64,000 bases of DNA, taken from positions 111,810 through 175,809 of the forward strand of contig NZ_SJEW01000001.1 of the NCBI RefSeq assembly GCF_005930475.1, in the 5' to 3' direction. The notes under the pieces are model-generated. The model made no database searches, was not told the origin of the DNA, and saw only the letters and a program-made list of their open reading frames with translations. This DNA comes from Modestobacter altitudinis (GTDB taxonomy: Bacteria > Actinomycetota > Actinomycetes > Mycobacteriales > Geodermatophilaceae). Each line of letters begins with the position of its first letter. Within the stretch, counting starts at the first letter, position 1. Position numbers and translations under genes: made by a program. This document shows positions 8,294 to 18,608 of the stretch, in pieces.

Positions 8294-10471
8294 TCAGCGG
8301 ATGAACAGCATCTCCTGGTAGGTCGGCAGCGGCCACAGGTCGTCGGCGACGACGTCCTCGAGCTCGTCCGCGGCGGCCCGGACGGCAGCCATCGCCGGGA
8401 GCAGCGCGTCCTGCGCGCGCTGCGCCTCCTCCAGCGCCGATCCCCCCGCGTCACCGGCCAACGCCGTCCGCAGGGTGACCAGTGCGCCGCGGAGCTCAGC
8501 CAGCGGCGCGCTGATCTCGGCCAGCACCGACAGGTCGGGGTCCACCCCGGCCGCCTTGAGCGCGCCGAGGTTCTGCGCGACCTCGGTCTGGTGCCGGACA
8601 GCGGCCGGCAGCACCGACGTCGTCCCGATCTCGAGGGTCAGCCGGGCCTCCACCCCGACGCTGAGCGCGTAGTGCTCCAGGCCGATCTCGTAGCGGCTGT
8701 GCATCTCCCGGTGGCTGAACACCTGGTAGCGGCTGAACAGCTCCATCGCCGAGTCGGTGATCAGCTCCGGCAGCGCGTCCAGGGTGGTGCGCAGGTTGGG
8801 CAGCCGGCGTGCCGCGGCCTCGACCTGCCAGTCCTCGGAGTAGCCGTCGCCGTTGAAGACGACCGCGCCGTGGTCGGTGATGACCTCTTCGAGCAGCTTC
8901 TGGACGGCGGTGTTGAACTCCGCGCCGTCGGCGACCGCCGACTCCAGCTGCGTGGCGATGTGGTCCAGCGCCTCGGCCATGATGGTGTTGAGCGTGACCA
9001 TCGGGCCGGCCACCGACTGCATCGAACCGGGCGCGCGGAACTCGAACCGGTTGCCGGTGAAGGCGAAGGGGCTGGTCCGGTTGCGGTCACCCGGGTCGGT
9101 CGGGAGCACCGGCAGGGTGTCGACGCCGATCGTCAAGGTCCCCTTCTCCTTCGACGACGTCGCCCCGCCCTTGGCCACCTGGTCGAAGACGTCGGCCAGC
9201 TGGTCGCCCAGGAAGATCGAGATGATCGCCGGCGGCGCCTCGTTCGCGCCGAGCCGGTGGTCGTTGCTGGCGGAGGCGACCGAGGCGCGGAGCAGCCCGC
9301 CGTACTTGTGCACCGCGCGGATCACCGCGGCGCAGAAGACGAGGAACTGGGCGTTCTCGTGCGGGGTGTCGCCCGGCAGCAGCAGGTTCCCCTCGGTGGC
9401 ATTGCCCAGGGAGAAGTTGACGTGCTTGCCCGAGCCGTTGATGCCCTCGAACGGCTTCTCGTGGAAGAGACACTCCATGCCGTGCTTGCGCGCTGTCCGC
9501 TTGAACGTCGTCATCAGCAGCTGCTGGTGGTCGGCCGCGACGTTGCCCCGCTCGAACATCGGAGCGATCTCGAACTGGCCTGGCGCGACCTCGTTGTGCC
9601 GGGTCTTGGCCGGGATGCCGAGTTTGAACAGCTCCCGCTCGGTGTCCATCATGAAACCCAGCACCCGCTCGGGGATGGCCCCGAAGTAGTGGTCGTCGAA
9701 CTCCTGACCCTTGGGCGGCTTGGTGCCGAACAGGGTGCGCCCGGCGTTGAGCAGGTCCGGCCGGCCGAGGAAGAAGTGCCGGTCGACCAGGAAGTACTCC
9801 TGCTCGGGGCCGCAGTAGGAGACCACCGCGTCCGGGGTGGCGTGCCCGAACAGCCGGAGCACCCGTTCGGCGTGCTTGGCCATCGACTGCTGGGACCGGA
9901 GCAGCGGCGTCTTGTGGTCGAGCGCGTCACCGTTCATCGAGACGAAGACGGTGGGGATGCACAGCGTGTTGCCGTTGGGGCTCTCCAGCACGTACGCCGG
10001 GCTGGTCACGTCCCAGCCGGTGTAGCCGCGCGCCTCGAAGGTGTTCCGCAGCCCGCCGCTGGGAAAGCTCGAGGCGTCCGGCTCTCCCTGGGTGAGGGTC
10101 TTGCCGGCGAACTCGGCCAGCGCCGAACCGTCCCCGGCCGGTTCGAGAAAGCTGTCGTGCTTCTCGGCGGTCAGCCCGGTGAGCGGGTAGAAGACGTGCG
10201 CGTAGTGCGTCGCCCCCTTCTCCATCGCCCAGTCCTTCATCGCCGAGGCGACGGCGTCGGCGACCAGCGGGTCCAGCGGCGCGGCGTGGTCGATCGTCGC
10301 CAGGACGGACGTGTAGACCGACTTGGGCAGCCGCTTCTGCATCACCGCCTTGCTGAACACGTTCGCGCCGAACACCTCGCCCGGCGTCTCCCCCGCGGTG
10401 AAGCTGACGGCCGGGGGCACGTGGGCCTCGACGTCCTTGATGGCCTGCAGACGGACGGCGTTCCCGCTCAC
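8294..10471 (-). CDS. glnN: Glutamine synthetase type III (GlnN-type)
   Basis: A 725-residue enzyme, the length expected of GSIII and far longer than GSI. Family signatures are visible: [15 protein letters not shown] at 293-307 with the following DHQQLL, and [14 protein letters not shown] around 344-357. It synthesises glutamine in the cytosol and is not a target of GlnE, since the adenylylation segment of GSI is absent. GTG at 10469-10471 is preferred because a GAGGGAGC box lies just upstream. A GlnR-box-like sequence lies about 85-100 bp upstream. It is the second of three glutamine synthetases in the window. Confidence 0.95.
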   Translation of the reverse strand: MSGNAVRLQAIKDVEAHVPPAVSFTAGETPGEVFGANVFSKAVMQKRLPKSVYTSVLATIDHAAPLDPLVADAVASAMKDWAMEKGATHYAHVFYPLTGLTAEKHDSFLEPAGDGSALAEFAGKTLTQGEPDASSFPSGGLRNTFEARGYTGWDVTSPAYVLESPNGNTLCIPTVFVSMNGDALDHKTPLLRSQQSMAKHAERVLRLFGHATPDAVVSYCGPEQEYFLVDRHFFLGRPDLLNAGRTLFGTKPPKGQEFDDHYFGAIPERVLGFMMDTERELFKLGIPAKTRHNEVAPGQFEIAPMFERGNVAADHQQLLMTTFKRTARKHGMECLFHEKPFEGINGSGKHVNFSLGNATEGNLLLPGDTPHENAQFLVFCAAVIRAVHKYGGLLRASVASASNDHRLGANEAPPAIISIFLGDQLADVFDQVAKGGATSSKEKGTLTIGVDTLPVLPTDPGDRNRTSPFAFTGNRFEFRAPGSMQSVAGPMVTLNTIMAEALDHIATQLESAVADGAEFNTAVQKLLEEVITDHGAVVFNGDGYSEDWQVEAAARRLPNLRTTLDALPELITDSAMELFSRYQVFSHREMHSRYEIGLEHYALSVGVEARLTLEIGTTSVLPAAVRHQTEVAQNLGALKAAGVDPDLSVLAEISAPLAELRGALVTLRTALAGDAGGSALEEAQRAQDALLPAMAAVRAAADELEDVVADDLWPLPTYQEMLFIR

Positions 10472-10556
10472 GGGAGCTCCCTCGGGACGGCGGTGCATGC
10501 CCGGGAACCGGACGGAACCCGATGCCGCGAACCTAGGAAGGGCACGCACCAGTGGT

Positions 10557-10572
10557 GTTTCGCGCGGGTGAA
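10557..10572 (-). promoter_or_regulatory. Candidate GlnR box upstream of glnN
   Basis: Read on the minus strand, the site is TTCAC-N6-GAAAC. The actinobacterial GlnR consensus is gTnAC-N6-GaAAC, so the second half is exact and the first differs in one base. Only one half-site pair is present, and it lies 86 bases upstream of the start codon. GlnR itself is not in the window. Confidence 0.4.
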
Positions 10573-10592
10573 CACTGCCTCCGCGGCAGGGC

Positions 10593-10988
10593 TCAGGCAG
10601 CGTCGTCCTGCGGCAGGTCGAGGTCGGGCGCGATCATGGCCTCGTTCGTGTGCAGGCTGAGCAGCCAGGGCCCGGCCACGTCCCCGACCGGCACGCCCGC
10701 CCGCTCCGCGACGGTGCTCACCTGCGCGGCCACCAGGTGCCGGGCTGCCTGGTAGACCTGGGCAGCGGACACCGCCACCTGCAGCTCGTCCAGCCACAGC
10801 CGGCCGTCCGGCAGCAACCGGACGTCCGGTCGGGCACCCCAGCCGAGGTCGGCCGCAGCGCTGCTGACCAGCGAGATCGCGGCCCGCAACTCCATGACCT
10901 GGCGACGCCGACGGTCTCCGTCCGCCGAGCGCTCGGCCGCGCCCGGTCGTCCCCCGGTGCTGCTGCCCTCGTGTGCCTCGATCTCCAT
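10593..10988 (-). CDS. Hypothetical protein, 131 residues
   Basis: I do not recognise a family. The first 30 residues are charged and probably disordered; after that comes a compact alpha/beta-looking part with [20 protein letters not shown] and a helical [29 protein letters not shown] ribosome binding site 5 nt before the ATG at 10986-10988 supports the start. There are no membrane segments. It sits between glnN and the nucleoside hydrolase, all on the minus strand, with about 120-155 bp gaps, so it is probably its own transcription unit. Confidence 0.6.
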   Translation of the reverse strand: MEIEAHEGSSTGGRPGAAERSADGDRRRRQVMELRAAISLVSSAAADLGWGARPDVRLLPDGRLWLDELQVAVSAAQVYQAARHLVAAQVSTVAERAGVPVGDVAGPWLLSLHTNEAMIAPDLDLPQDDAA

Positions 10989-11143
10989 CGGGTCCTCCTC
11001 AGCGACGTGCCCGGGTCGTCCGTGCGGCACAGCGTGGCGGCCCGGCGGCGGCAGCAGGCGGACGTCCCGGGTCGGGTGTGCTGCCGGTGCGCTGGCGGGA
11101 CGAGTGGGACGAACCGACGCGCGCCCGACCCAGCGGCGTGCGG

Positions 11144-12076
11144 TCAGCGCAACAGCACGTCGAGCAGCTGCCCGGTGATCCGGTCCCGGTCGGCGGCGAG
11201 CACCACCTCGGTGGCCGCCGCGGCCGGGTCCGGCACCGCGAACGGACGCCGGTCGACCAGCAGCATCCCGCGCGTGCGCCCCGGCGCGAGCTCCACGCCC
11301 ACCGGCACCGTGGCGGTGCGGGTGACCACCGAGGGGTCGACCGCGACGACCGCGGCGGTCGGGTCGTGCAGCGGGCACCCGCCGGCGCCGCCCTGCAGCG
11401 CGTAGAAGTCCAGGTAGTGGGCCAGGACGCCGGTGAGCAGGTCGGTCAGCGGCGTGCCGTGCGCGGCGATCCGGGCGACGTCGTCGGCGGTCCACCAGGT
11501 CGCCATGGTGGTGTCCAGCGGCACCAGGGTGAGCGGGAAGCCCGCGGCCAGCACCAGCGCTGCGGCCTCCGGGTCCATCGCGACGTTGGCCTCGGCGACG
11601 GCGGTGATGTTGCCGGGGTGCTCGACCGCGCCGCCCATGAGCACCAGCCGGCGCAGCAGCTCGGGCAGCCGGGGCTCGAGCAGCAGCGCCAGCGCGATGT
11701 TGGTGAGCGGGCCGGTGGCCACCACGGTGAGCTCGCCGGGCTCGGCGCGGGCGAGCCGGACCAGCTGCTCGGCCGCGGAGACCTCGGCCAGCCCCGCGGT
11801 GTGCGGCACCGCCTGCCCGCCCAGCCCGTCGAGACCGTGCACCAGCCCGGTGACGTCGGCCGGCTGGACCAGCGGGCGTGCGGCACCGACCGCCACCGGG
11901 ATCCCGCTGCGGCCGGCGACCTCGATCAGCTGCAGCGCGTTGGACCCGGCCTGGGCGGCGTGCGCGTTGCCGTGCACGGTACCGATGGCGACCAGCTCCA
12001 CGTCGCCGCGCAGCAGCAGGAAGAGCGTGGCGACGGCGTCGTCGATGCCGTGGTCGCCGTCGTGCACGATCCTCAC
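11144..12076 (-). CDS. Nucleoside hydrolase (IunH family)
   Basis: A 310-residue enzyme expected to cleave the N-glycosidic bond of nucleosides in salvage. The N-terminal calcium-binding signature reads HDGDHGIDDA, so the aspartates equivalent to DTDPGIDDA are kept (D6, D8, D12, D13), while the proline is a histidine. VVATGPLTNIALAL and the LHDPTAA stretch (about residue 240) with D242 are also family features. The GTG at 12074-12076 is the only start that gives the family N-terminus; an upstream ATG is in another frame. Substrate preference cannot be read from the sequence. Confidence 0.88.
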   Translation of the reverse strand: MRIVHDGDHGIDDAVATLFLLLRGDVELVAIGTVHGNAHAAQAGSNALQLIEVAGRSGIPVAVGAARPLVQPADVTGLVHGLDGLGGQAVPHTAGLAEVSAAEQLVRLARAEPGELTVVATGPLTNIALALLLEPRLPELLRRLVLMGGAVEHPGNITAVAEANVAMDPEAAALVLAAGFPLTLVPLDTTMATWWTADDVARIAAHGTPLTDLLTGVLAHYLDFYALQGGAGGCPLHDPTAAVVAVDPSVVTRTATVPVGVELAPGRTRGMLLVDRRPFAVPDPAAAATEVVLAADRDRITGQLLDVLLR

Positions 12077-12147
12077 GCCGGGGCCCCGGCAGCGTCTGAC
12101 TCCATGCCGCACCGTAGGCAGGTGGTGTCCCGGCGCTGCCGGCATGG

Positions 12148-13035
12148 TCAGCAGCGGCTGGTCAGCTCCGGTGCCGCGCCGAGTGGGCTGGAGCCCGTCC
12201 GCTGCGCCGGGATGAACGGCCGGGTCCTGCTGGACGCGTCGACGGTGACGCGTGCGGCCTGCGTGGGCACCGGGTCGGGCCGCAGCCAGACCGGCTCGTA
12301 CCCCGTCCGGCGCTGGAAGTAGCGGGTGCCCGCGCTGGACAGGAGCATGGACCCGCGCACGGTGAGCATGGTGACGTCCCGGGCGATGAGCTCGGCGACG
12401 ACGTGGGTGTGCAGCGGGTACCGGAGGGTCTGCCCGTCGGGCACGGTCTGCAGGGTCCGGAGCCCGGCCCAGCCGCCGTCGACGACCACCTCGCACACGG
12501 CCACCGGGTCCCCGGCGGCGTCGTGGCTGACGGCGAAGAGCGGCGACACCCCGGGCAGCGCCCGCGGTCCGGTCAGCAGCGCCAGTGGGCCACCCCGCCG
12601 CTGACCGATGTGCGCCGCGCTCCGCTGCACCTCGGCCGGGGACAGGTCGCTGGTGGAGGTGAGCCCGTCCGCCGCGGCGCGGTTGAGGTTGGTGCGCAGC
12701 GCCTGCCGGGGTCGTCCGCGCAGGTACTCGGCACGGGACGCCGGCAGCCGCAGGAGCCCCACCGGGACCCGGTCGACCGGCAGCCGGCGGCCGGCACCGA
12801 ACCACGAGCGCAGCTCCTCCCCCGCCGGCGCGGCCGAGAAGGTGGCGGTCTCCCGCGGCAGCGACCGGAGCAGGGCGAGCAGCGCGGCCGGCCCTCCCCG
12901 GGACGCCGCCGCGCGCCAGGCGGTCGCCCGGTCCGGTGCGTGCCGGACCGTGGCCAGGTAGCCGGCAGCGGTCTCGATCGCGGGGTCGCAGGTCCAGTCC
13001 GACGACGGTCGGGACGGCGCGGCAGCGGATGGCAT
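12148..13035 (-). CDS. Hypothetical protein, possible FemAB/GNAT-type acyltransferase
   Basis: A 295-residue soluble protein. The middle (about residues 100-125) has EYLRGRPRQALRTNLNRA, similar to the LRxNLxRA helix of FemAB-like transferases. The second half has strand-rich VAVCEVVVDGGWAGLRTLQT and ends with YFQRRTGYEPVW, like the end of a GNAT fold. I cannot name a substrate. The ATG at 13033-13035 follows a GAGGA box. It is separated from the upstream MFS gene by a terminator hairpin. The function is a guess from these local similarities. Confidence 0.5.
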   Translation of the reverse strand: MPSAAAPSRPSSDWTCDPAIETAAGYLATVRHAPDRATAWRAAASRGGPAALLALLRSLPRETATFSAAPAGEELRSWFGAGRRLPVDRVPVGLLRLPASRAEYLRGRPRQALRTNLNRAAADGLTSTSDLSPAEVQRSAAHIGQRRGGPLALLTGPRALPGVSPLFAVSHDAAGDPVAVCEVVVDGGWAGLRTLQTVPDGQTLRYPLHTHVVAELIARDVTMLTVRGSMLLSSAGTRYFQRRTGYEPVWLRPDPVPTQAARVTVDASSRTRPFIPAQRTGSSPLGAAPELTSRC

Positions 13036-13213
13036 GAGCGTCCTCGGGAGCTGGGGACGGGCGGGGGACATGGCCCGTCCACCGGTGACGGTGCAGGCGT
13101 CAGGGCCGTGCACGTCCTCCCGCTGTCTGGAGACCGCGGGCAGTAAAGCAGCGAGATGGTTGCACATTGTGACGACACGCACAGGTGGGACGGCTGTGCT
13201 CCGAACGACGAGA

Positions 13214-13246
13214 ACGGCCCCCGACCTGCCCGAGGTCGAGGGCCGT
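13214..13246 (-). terminator. Hairpin terminator after the MFS transporter gene
   Basis: A 14-bp stem with one mismatch (13214-13227 with 13233-13246) and a 5-nt loop lies 28 nt past the stop codon, followed on the minus strand by a T-containing tail (TTCTCGTCGTT). Confidence 0.75.
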
Positions 13247-13273
13247 CCGGAACGCTGACCAGCAGGATCCGGG

Positions 13274-14788
13274 TCAGTGCGGGCGTGCGGCGCCCTCGGC
13301 CCGGGTGCCGGGACGACGGGTCTGGGCGTTGCGGGCGGCCAGCGGCGTGGCGACGTCCTCCAGCGACCTGCCCTCGGCGCTGACGCCGAGGACGGCCGCG
13401 ACGAGACCACCGACGACCATCACCCCGGCGCCGAGCAGGTAGCCGTAGAACAGCGGACCCCGGCTCTCCCCCTCGCCGATCAGCGCGCCGTATATGACCG
13501 GGCCGAGGGCACCGAAGCACTGCGCGATCGCGAAGAAGACCGCGATCGCCTTGGCCCGCACCTCCTGCGGGAAGATCTCGCTGACCGTCAGGTAGGCCGC
13601 GCTGGCCCCGGCGGAGGCGAAGTAGAAGATGACGCACCAGGCGATCGTCTGGGTGACGGCGGTCAGCACGTCGGCCTGGAACAGGAACGCCGTGACCGCC
13701 AGCAGCAGCCCGGACAGGATGTACGTGCCGGCGATCATCTTCTTGCGGCCGATGGTGTCGAACAGGTGCCCGAGGGTCAGCGGCCCGGTCAGGTTGCCGA
13801 CCGCGAAGGCGATCAGGAACAGCGGCGCCTGCGAGGAGTCGACGTCGTAGAAGTTGCCCAGCACCAGGGTGTAGGTGAAGAAGATGGCGTTGTAGAGGAA
13901 CGACTGCGTGATCATCAGCGTCGCGCCGTAGACGGCGCGGCTCGGGTACTCCTTGAACAGCACCCGGGCCAGCGCGAAGTAGCCGATGTTCTCGGCCGGC
14001 TTCAGCTCGATCGCCCGGTCGTCGTCGACTCGGGGCAGCGTGCGGCCGCCCTGCTCGACCTCCTGCTCGATGTAGCTGATGGTCTCCTCGGCCTCGCGCT
14101 CACGGCCGTGCATGACCTGCCAGCGCGGGCTCTCCGGCAGGTGCCGCCGGACGAAGATGATCACCAGGCCGAGGACCGGGCCGATCAGGAAGGCGATCCG
14201 CCAGCCCCAGCCCGGGTCCAGCTGGTTGAGGAAGATGTAGGTGCCCAGCGTGCCGATGATGGCGCCGGCCCAGTAGGTGCCGTTCACGGCGATGTCGACC
14301 CGGCCGCGGTACTTGGCCGGGATGAGTTCGTCGATCGCGGAGTTGATGGCGGCGTACTCCCCGCCGATGCCCATGCCGCTGATGAACCGGGTCAGGTAGA
14401 GGAAGCCGATCCAGAAGGCGCTGTTGCCCAGCGTGAACGCCGTGAGCCCGCTGCCGATCAGGTAGACGGCCAGGGTGATGACGAACAGCTTCTTGCGGCC
14501 CAGCTTGTCCGACAGCCGGCCGAAGAACAGCGCGCCGACCACCTCGCCCAGCAGGTAGACGGTGGCGATCAGGCCGGCGGCGGTGGAGGACAGCGCGAGG
14601 GTGTCCTCCTCGGTCAGCGTGTCCACGACCGCGCTGGCGACGGTGATCTCCAGGCCGTCGAGGATCCAGGCCACCCCCAGCGCGATGACCATCCGGGTGT
14701 GGAACGGGGACCAGGGCAGCCGGTCGATCCGGGCCGGGATGAGGCTGCGGATGCTGCCGGGCACCTGAGCCGCGGGAGCAGTCGTCAT
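13274..14788 (-). CDS. MFS transporter, sugar/metabolite:H+ symporter type
   Basis: A 504-residue protein with about 12 membrane segments. The loop 2-3 motif [11 protein letters not shown] is intact, and [16 protein letters not shown] in segment 4 is typical of the sugar/aromatic-acid symporter group of the Major Facilitator Superfamily. The central cytosolic loop (about 220-260) is acidic. It imports a small organic solute across the cytoplasmic membrane; the substrate is not evident. An AGGAGG box precedes the ATG at 14786-14788. It is divergent from the GAF-MCP gene, with 195 bp between them. Confidence 0.88.
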   Translation of the reverse strand: MTTAPAAQVPGSIRSLIPARIDRLPWSPFHTRMVIALGVAWILDGLEITVASAVVDTLTEEDTLALSSTAAGLIATVYLLGEVVGALFFGRLSDKLGRKKLFVITLAVYLIGSGLTAFTLGNSAFWIGFLYLTRFISGMGIGGEYAAINSAIDELIPAKYRGRVDIAVNGTYWAGAIIGTLGTYIFLNQLDPGWGWRIAFLIGPVLGLVIIFVRRHLPESPRWQVMHGREREAEETISYIEQEVEQGGRTLPRVDDDRAIELKPAENIGYFALARVLFKEYPSRAVYGATLMITQSFLYNAIFFTYTLVLGNFYDVDSSQAPLFLIAFAVGNLTGPLTLGHLFDTIGRKKMIAGTYILSGLLLAVTAFLFQADVLTAVTQTIAWCVIFYFASAGASAAYLTVSEIFPQEVRAKAIAVFFAIAQCFGALGPVIYGALIGEGESRGPLFYGYLLGAGVMVVGGLVAAVLGVSAEGRSLEDVATPLAARNAQTRRPGTRAEGAARPH

Positions 14789-14983
14789 GGGGGTCCTCCT
14801 GTACGAGCGAGCCCTGCGACTACCCAGCCGAAAGCACTTGACTCATGCAACGACACGATCCCGTCCGCGTACGCCCGGGACCGGTCGGGGACGTCCCGGC
14901 TCAACTCGGGGTCCCGACTGCCGATGAGGACCGGGAACGGCGACGTCCGCACTCGCGGGCGGGCTCGGCGGAGGAGGACACGG

Positions 14984-16540
14984 ATGAGGCGGCGCACCAG
15001 CAGCCAGGCGGCGGCGACGCTGACGCCCGCACAGATGCCCCGCGACGTCGAGGCCGTCGAGGCCGTCATCGACCAGCTCGACCGCGGCATCAGCGGCGAG
15101 GCGCACGGGCACCTGGTCGTCACCGAGACGCTCGTCCGCGAGCTGCAGCTCGGCTACTGCGCCGTCTGGCTGCCCGGGGAGGACGGCGCGTTCCACCTGC
15201 ACGGCGAGTTCGGCCCGCTGGCCGGCGCGATCGCGGCGGGTCCCGGTGGCCAGGTGGCCCGGATCACGTCGGCCGACGGGTACGGCGGCGAGGCCGTCCG
15301 CGCCAGGAAGGCCGTCGTGCTCGACCTGGGCAGCGACCCGCGCTCCTGCCAGCGGTGGGCCGGCGCGCTCGCAGCGGGGGCCACCAGCGGCTGCGTCCTG
15401 CCGCTGGTCGAGGACGGCCGGGTGACCGCGCTGCACGAGTACTACACCACCGGCGAGCTGCCGTTCCTCGGCGCCCGGAAGGGCAAGTGGGACTCCCTCG
15501 GCCGGCTGCTGAGCCACGCCCGCCGCGCTGCGGTGCAACGGACCCAGCTGCAGGAGACGCTCGACGACCGGGTGGCGGTGACCACGGTGGTGGCCGAGGT
15601 CGGGGCGGCCGGCACCCAGCAGGCCGCGCTGCGGACGGCGCTGGACACCGTGCGCGAGGCCTTCGGCTGGGCCTACGGCTCCTACTGGGCGCTCGACGAG
15701 GCGGCCGGGGTGCTGCGGTTCCAGCAGGAGTCCGGTTCGGCCGGGGAGGAGTTCCGCAAGGTCACCCTGGCCGCCAGCTTCGCCGAGGGCGTGGGCCTGT
15801 CCGGGCGCGCCTGGCGGGCCCGGGACCTGTTCTTCGTCTCCGACATCGGCGAGATGACCGACTGCGTGCGCGCCCCGGCGGCCCAGCGGGCCGGGGTGCG
15901 CTCCGGCGTCTGCTTCCCCCTGCTGGTCGGTGGGAGGGTGATCGGCACGATGGACTTCTTCGTCACCGAGACCATCGAGCTGTCCGAGTCGCGGGCCTCG
16001 GCGCTGCGCAACGTGCAGCAGCTGGTGTCCCAGCGGCTGGACGTGCTGCGCCGCACCGAGGAGTCCGCGGCCAACGCCCGGGAGCTGCTGGACACCGTCG
16101 CCCGGCTGCGGGAGGCCGCCGGCGACGCCGGCCGGGTCGCGGAGTCCGCGGTCGTGCAGGCCTCGACCATGACCGGTGAGGTGGAGGCCCTGGACGAGGC
16201 CTCCGCGGCCGTCGGGGAGGTCATCCGGATCATCTCCGGCATCGCCGACCAGACCAACCTGCTGGCGCTGAACGCCACCATCGAGGCCGCCCGCGCCGGG
16301 GAGCTGGGCAAGGGCTTCGCGGTGGTGGCCAGCGAGGTCAAGGACCTGGCCCGGGAGACCGCGAAGGCCACCCAGCGGGTGTCGGACCAGATCGCCGGCA
16401 TCCAGGCCAGCAGCAAGGCCGTGGCCTCCGGCATCCACACCACCGGCGAGATCATCGGCCAGCTCGACGCCGTCCAGGCTCGGATGGGCGAGGTCCTTGA
16501 GGAGCAGGCCCGGATGGCCAGCGCCTTCGAGCGCGCCTGA
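14984..16540 (+). CDS. Soluble GAF-GAF methyl-accepting chemotaxis-type protein
   Basis: A 518-residue protein without membrane segments. Two GAF-like domains (about 15-180 and 200-345) precede a short chemoreceptor signalling domain whose hairpin tip has the conserved [19 protein letters not shown], followed by [13 protein letters not shown]. The family normally controls CheA. No che or flagellar gene is nearby and the signalling domain is short, so it may be a cytosolic sensor or act on another partner. A GGAGGA box precedes the ATG at 14984. It shares a divergent intergenic region with the MFS transporter. Confidence 0.85.
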   Translation: MRRRTSSQAAATLTPAQMPRDVEAVEAVIDQLDRGISGEAHGHLVVTETLVRELQLGYCAVWLPGEDGAFHLHGEFGPLAGAIAAGPGGQVARITSADGYGGEAVRARKAVVLDLGSDPRSCQRWAGALAAGATSGCVLPLVEDGRVTALHEYYTTGELPFLGARKGKWDSLGRLLSHARRAAVQRTQLQETLDDRVAVTTVVAEVGAAGTQQAALRTALDTVREAFGWAYGSYWALDEAAGVLRFQQESGSAGEEFRKVTLAASFAEGVGLSGRAWRARDLFFVSDIGEMTDCVRAPAAQRAGVRSGVCFPLLVGGRVIGTMDFFVTETIELSESRASALRNVQQLVSQRLDVLRRTEESAANARELLDTVARLREAAGDAGRVAESAVVQASTMTGEVEALDEASAAVGEVIRIISGIADQTNLLALNATIEAARAGELGKGFAVVASEVKDLARETAKATQRVSDQIAGIQASSKAVASGIHTTGEIIGQLDAVQARMGEVLEEQARMASAFERA

Positions 16541-16624
16541 TGCTGCGGCGGGTCGTGTCGCGCGCCACCCGACCGTGCACCAGGTTCCTCCGTCTGGGAC
16601 GTTCCGGACGACGCGATCGCGGGC

Positions 16625-17650
16625 ATGATCGCGGGCATGCAGCTTCCCGGGTCACGGGGCCCCCTCAGCGCCGGACTGTGCACCGACCTCGCCTCCGGCG
16701 ACTCGATCTCACCGAGCACGGCCGCCGCGGCGGAGACCCTCCTCGCCGCCACGACCGACCCCCTGCTCGACGACGACCTGCAGCTGAGCCTGGCGATCTG
16801 CTACGAGCTGCACTACCGCGGCTTCGACGACGTCGCCGACGCCTGGGAGTGGGACCCCGAGCTGCTGCGGCTGCGCGCCCGGCTGGAGCAGCGGCACACC
16901 GCCGCGCTGCGGGCCCTGGTCGGTGACGTCGCGGCGACCGGCGCCCCGGTCGACCAACAGCTGACCGCCCTCATCGCCGCGGATGACGGCCCGTCGCTGT
17001 CCCGCCACCTGGCGCGGAGCGGCACCCTTGCGCAGTGGCAGGAGTACCTGACGCTGCGGTCGGTCTACCACCTCAAGGAGGGCGACCCGCACACCTGGGC
17101 CATCCCGCGGCTGGGTGGCCGGGCGAAGGCGGCGATGGTGGAGATCCAGGCCGACGAGTACGGCGGCGGGTCCGCCGAGCGGATGCACAGCCAGCTGTTC
17201 GCCGGGATGATGAGCGACCTGGACCTGGACACCGGGTACGGCGCGCTGTGGGACCACGCCCCGGCGGTCGCGTTCACCGCGGTCAACACCATGTCGCTGT
17301 TCGGCCTGCACCGGGCGCTTCGCGGCGCCTGCCTGGGGCACCTGGCGGCGGTGGAGATGACCTCCTCCGAGCCCAGCCGCCGCTACTCGTCGGGGCTGCG
17401 CCGGCTGGGCTTCGGCGACGCCACCACCGTGTTCTACGACGAGCACGTCGAGGCCGACGCCGTCCACGAGCAGATCGCCTCGGTCGACATGTGCGGGTCC
17501 CTGGTGGCCGAGGAGCCGTCGCTGCTGGCCGACGTCCTGTTCGGCGCGGCCTGCTCGCTGGCCCTCGACGGGCTGACCGCCGTCCACCTGCTCGGTGCCT
17601 GGGAGGCCGGCCGCTCCGGGCTGTTCGCCGAGCCCGCCCTGGCTGCCTAG
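16625..17650 (+). CDS. Iron-containing redox enzyme, haem-oxygenase-like fold
   Basis: A 341-residue protein of the haem-oxygenase-like di-iron group. Typical stretches are ELHYRGFDDVADAWEWDPEL near the N-terminus, YHLKEGDPHTWAIPRL (about residue 155) and VEIQADEYGGG, which supply the His/Glu metal ligands. Such proteins bind two irons and oxidise an unknown substrate. It faces the CDGSH iron-sulphur gene with only 6 bp between stops; the two are often neighbours in actinobacteria, in my recollection. The start could also be the ATG at 16637, and no clear ribosome binding site is seen. Confidence 0.82.
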   Translation: MIAGMQLPGSRGPLSAGLCTDLASGDSISPSTAAAAETLLAATTDPLLDDDLQLSLAICYELHYRGFDDVADAWEWDPELLRLRARLEQRHTAALRALVGDVAATGAPVDQQLTALIAADDGPSLSRHLARSGTLAQWQEYLTLRSVYHLKEGDPHTWAIPRLGGRAKAAMVEIQADEYGGGSAERMHSQLFAGMMSDLDLDTGYGALWDHAPAVAFTAVNTMSLFGLHRALRGACLGHLAAVEMTSSEPSRRYSSGLRRLGFGDATTVFYDEHVEADAVHEQIASVDMCGSLVAEEPSLLADVLFGAACSLALDGLTAVHLLGAWEAGRSGLFAEPALAA

Positions 17651-17656
17651 CGGTGC

Positions 17657-17965
17657 CTAGGCCCGGTCTCGGTGGATGTCGGCCGCCGGGCGCGGGCGGG
17701 TGGGGGCGCTCCCGGCGTGGAAGCCGGACCGTTTGTGGGTGCCGTCGCAGAACGGCTTGATGCCGGACCTGCCGCACCGGCACAGCGCGACGGTCCTGCG
17801 TCCCGGGTCGATCTCGTTGCCCTCGGTGTCGACCAGCCGGAAGTCCCCGCGGACGAGCAGCGGGCCGTCCCGGTAGGGCGTGATGGTGGCGGTCGGCTCG
17901 TCGGCCGGCGGGAGGTCGCGCACCCGCTCGTCGGTCACGTCGTCGGCGGACAGCTCCTCGGTCAC
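17657..17965 (-). CDS. CDGSH-type iron-sulphur protein
   Basis: A 102-residue protein with the 2Fe-2S motif CRCGRSGIKPFCDGTH (C-x-C, then C-x3-H) at about residues 62-77. The family carries a redox-active, labile cluster and takes part in electron transfer or iron homeostasis. A GGGGAGG box lies before the GTG at 17963-17965. It is the last gene of the glnA2-GATase-glnE-PaiB run (28 bp after PaiB) and is convergent with the di-iron enzyme, a plausible redox partner by context. Confidence 0.88.
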   Translation of the reverse strand: MTEELSADDVTDERVRDLPPADEPTATITPYRDGPLLVRGDFRLVDTEGNEIDPGRRTVALCRCGRSGIKPFCDGTHKRSGFHAGSAPTRPRPAADIHRDRA

Positions 17966-17993
17966 GCCGCCATCCTCCCCGCTCTCCGGTCGG

Positions 17994-18605
17994 TCAGCTC
18001 GGGCGGGCTGCCTGCACCGCGGCCGCCGTGTCCCGCGCCCCGTCGGCCGTGAGTCCGGCGACGACGCCGTCGACGTCGGCGGCCGGGCGGTTCTGCGACA
18101 GCTTCCACTTGGCCTCGACCCGGCCGATCCGCACCTCGACGCCGACGATCGCCCGCAGCTGGCCGGTGACGAACCGGGCGGGCGCGTCGGTCACCGCCCA
18201 CGGCTCGGTCCGGCCAGCCTCGTGCGCCGCGGTGAGCCGGGTGACGTGGGCGGCCAGCCAGTCGGCGTCAGAGTGCAGCACCAGCTCACCGTGGACGTGG
18301 GCCAGCACGTAGTCCCAGGTCGGCACCACCCGGCCGTGCTCGGCCTTGCTGGCGTACCAGGACGGCGACACGTAGGCGTCGGGCCCGCGGACGATGACCA
18401 GGACCTCTCCCACGGTGTCCCGCCACTGCGGGTTGTTGCGCGCGAGGTGGCCGGTCAGCGTGTTCGCCCGGGGGTCGTGGAGCATCGGCAGCGTGGTGGC
18501 GGTGAGTCCCGCCGGCGTGCTGCTGACCAGGTCCACGGCCCCCGGCGCGGCCAGCAGCTGGGCGAGGGCGTCGGCCGGGGCGGCGAAGTGCGCGGGGACG
18601 TACAC
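17994..18605 (-). CDS. PaiB-like FMN-binding protein (negative transcriptional regulator family)
   Basis: A 203-residue split-barrel flavin-binding protein. MYVPAHF at the start, LTGHLARNNPQW, YVSPSWYASK and LVPTWDY-like VVPTWDYVLAHVHG are PaiB hallmarks. In Bacillus subtilis paiB lies beside the polyamine acetyltransferase paiA; direct repressor activity of most members is unproven. The GTG start lies 3 bp after the glnE stop, so it is probably co-translated with glnE. The link with GlnA2 upstream suggests a polyamine or nitrogen context. Confidence 0.85.
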   Translation of the reverse strand: MYVPAHFAAPADALAQLLAAPGAVDLVSSTPAGLTATTLPMLHDPRANTLTGHLARNNPQWRDTVGEVLVIVRGPDAYVSPSWYASKAEHGRVVPTWDYVLAHVHGELVLHSDADWLAAHVTRLTAAHEAGRTEPWAVTDAPARFVTGQLRAIVGVEVRIGRVEAKWKLSQNRPAADVDGVVAGLTADGARDTAAAVQAARPS

Positions 18606-18608
18606 GGA

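Noticed and set aside
12096..12151. Inverted repeat between the possible acyltransferase and nucleoside hydrolase genes
   Set aside because: The arms match with a 2-base bulge but the loop is about 30 nt and it overlaps a stop codon, so it is not a convincing terminator.
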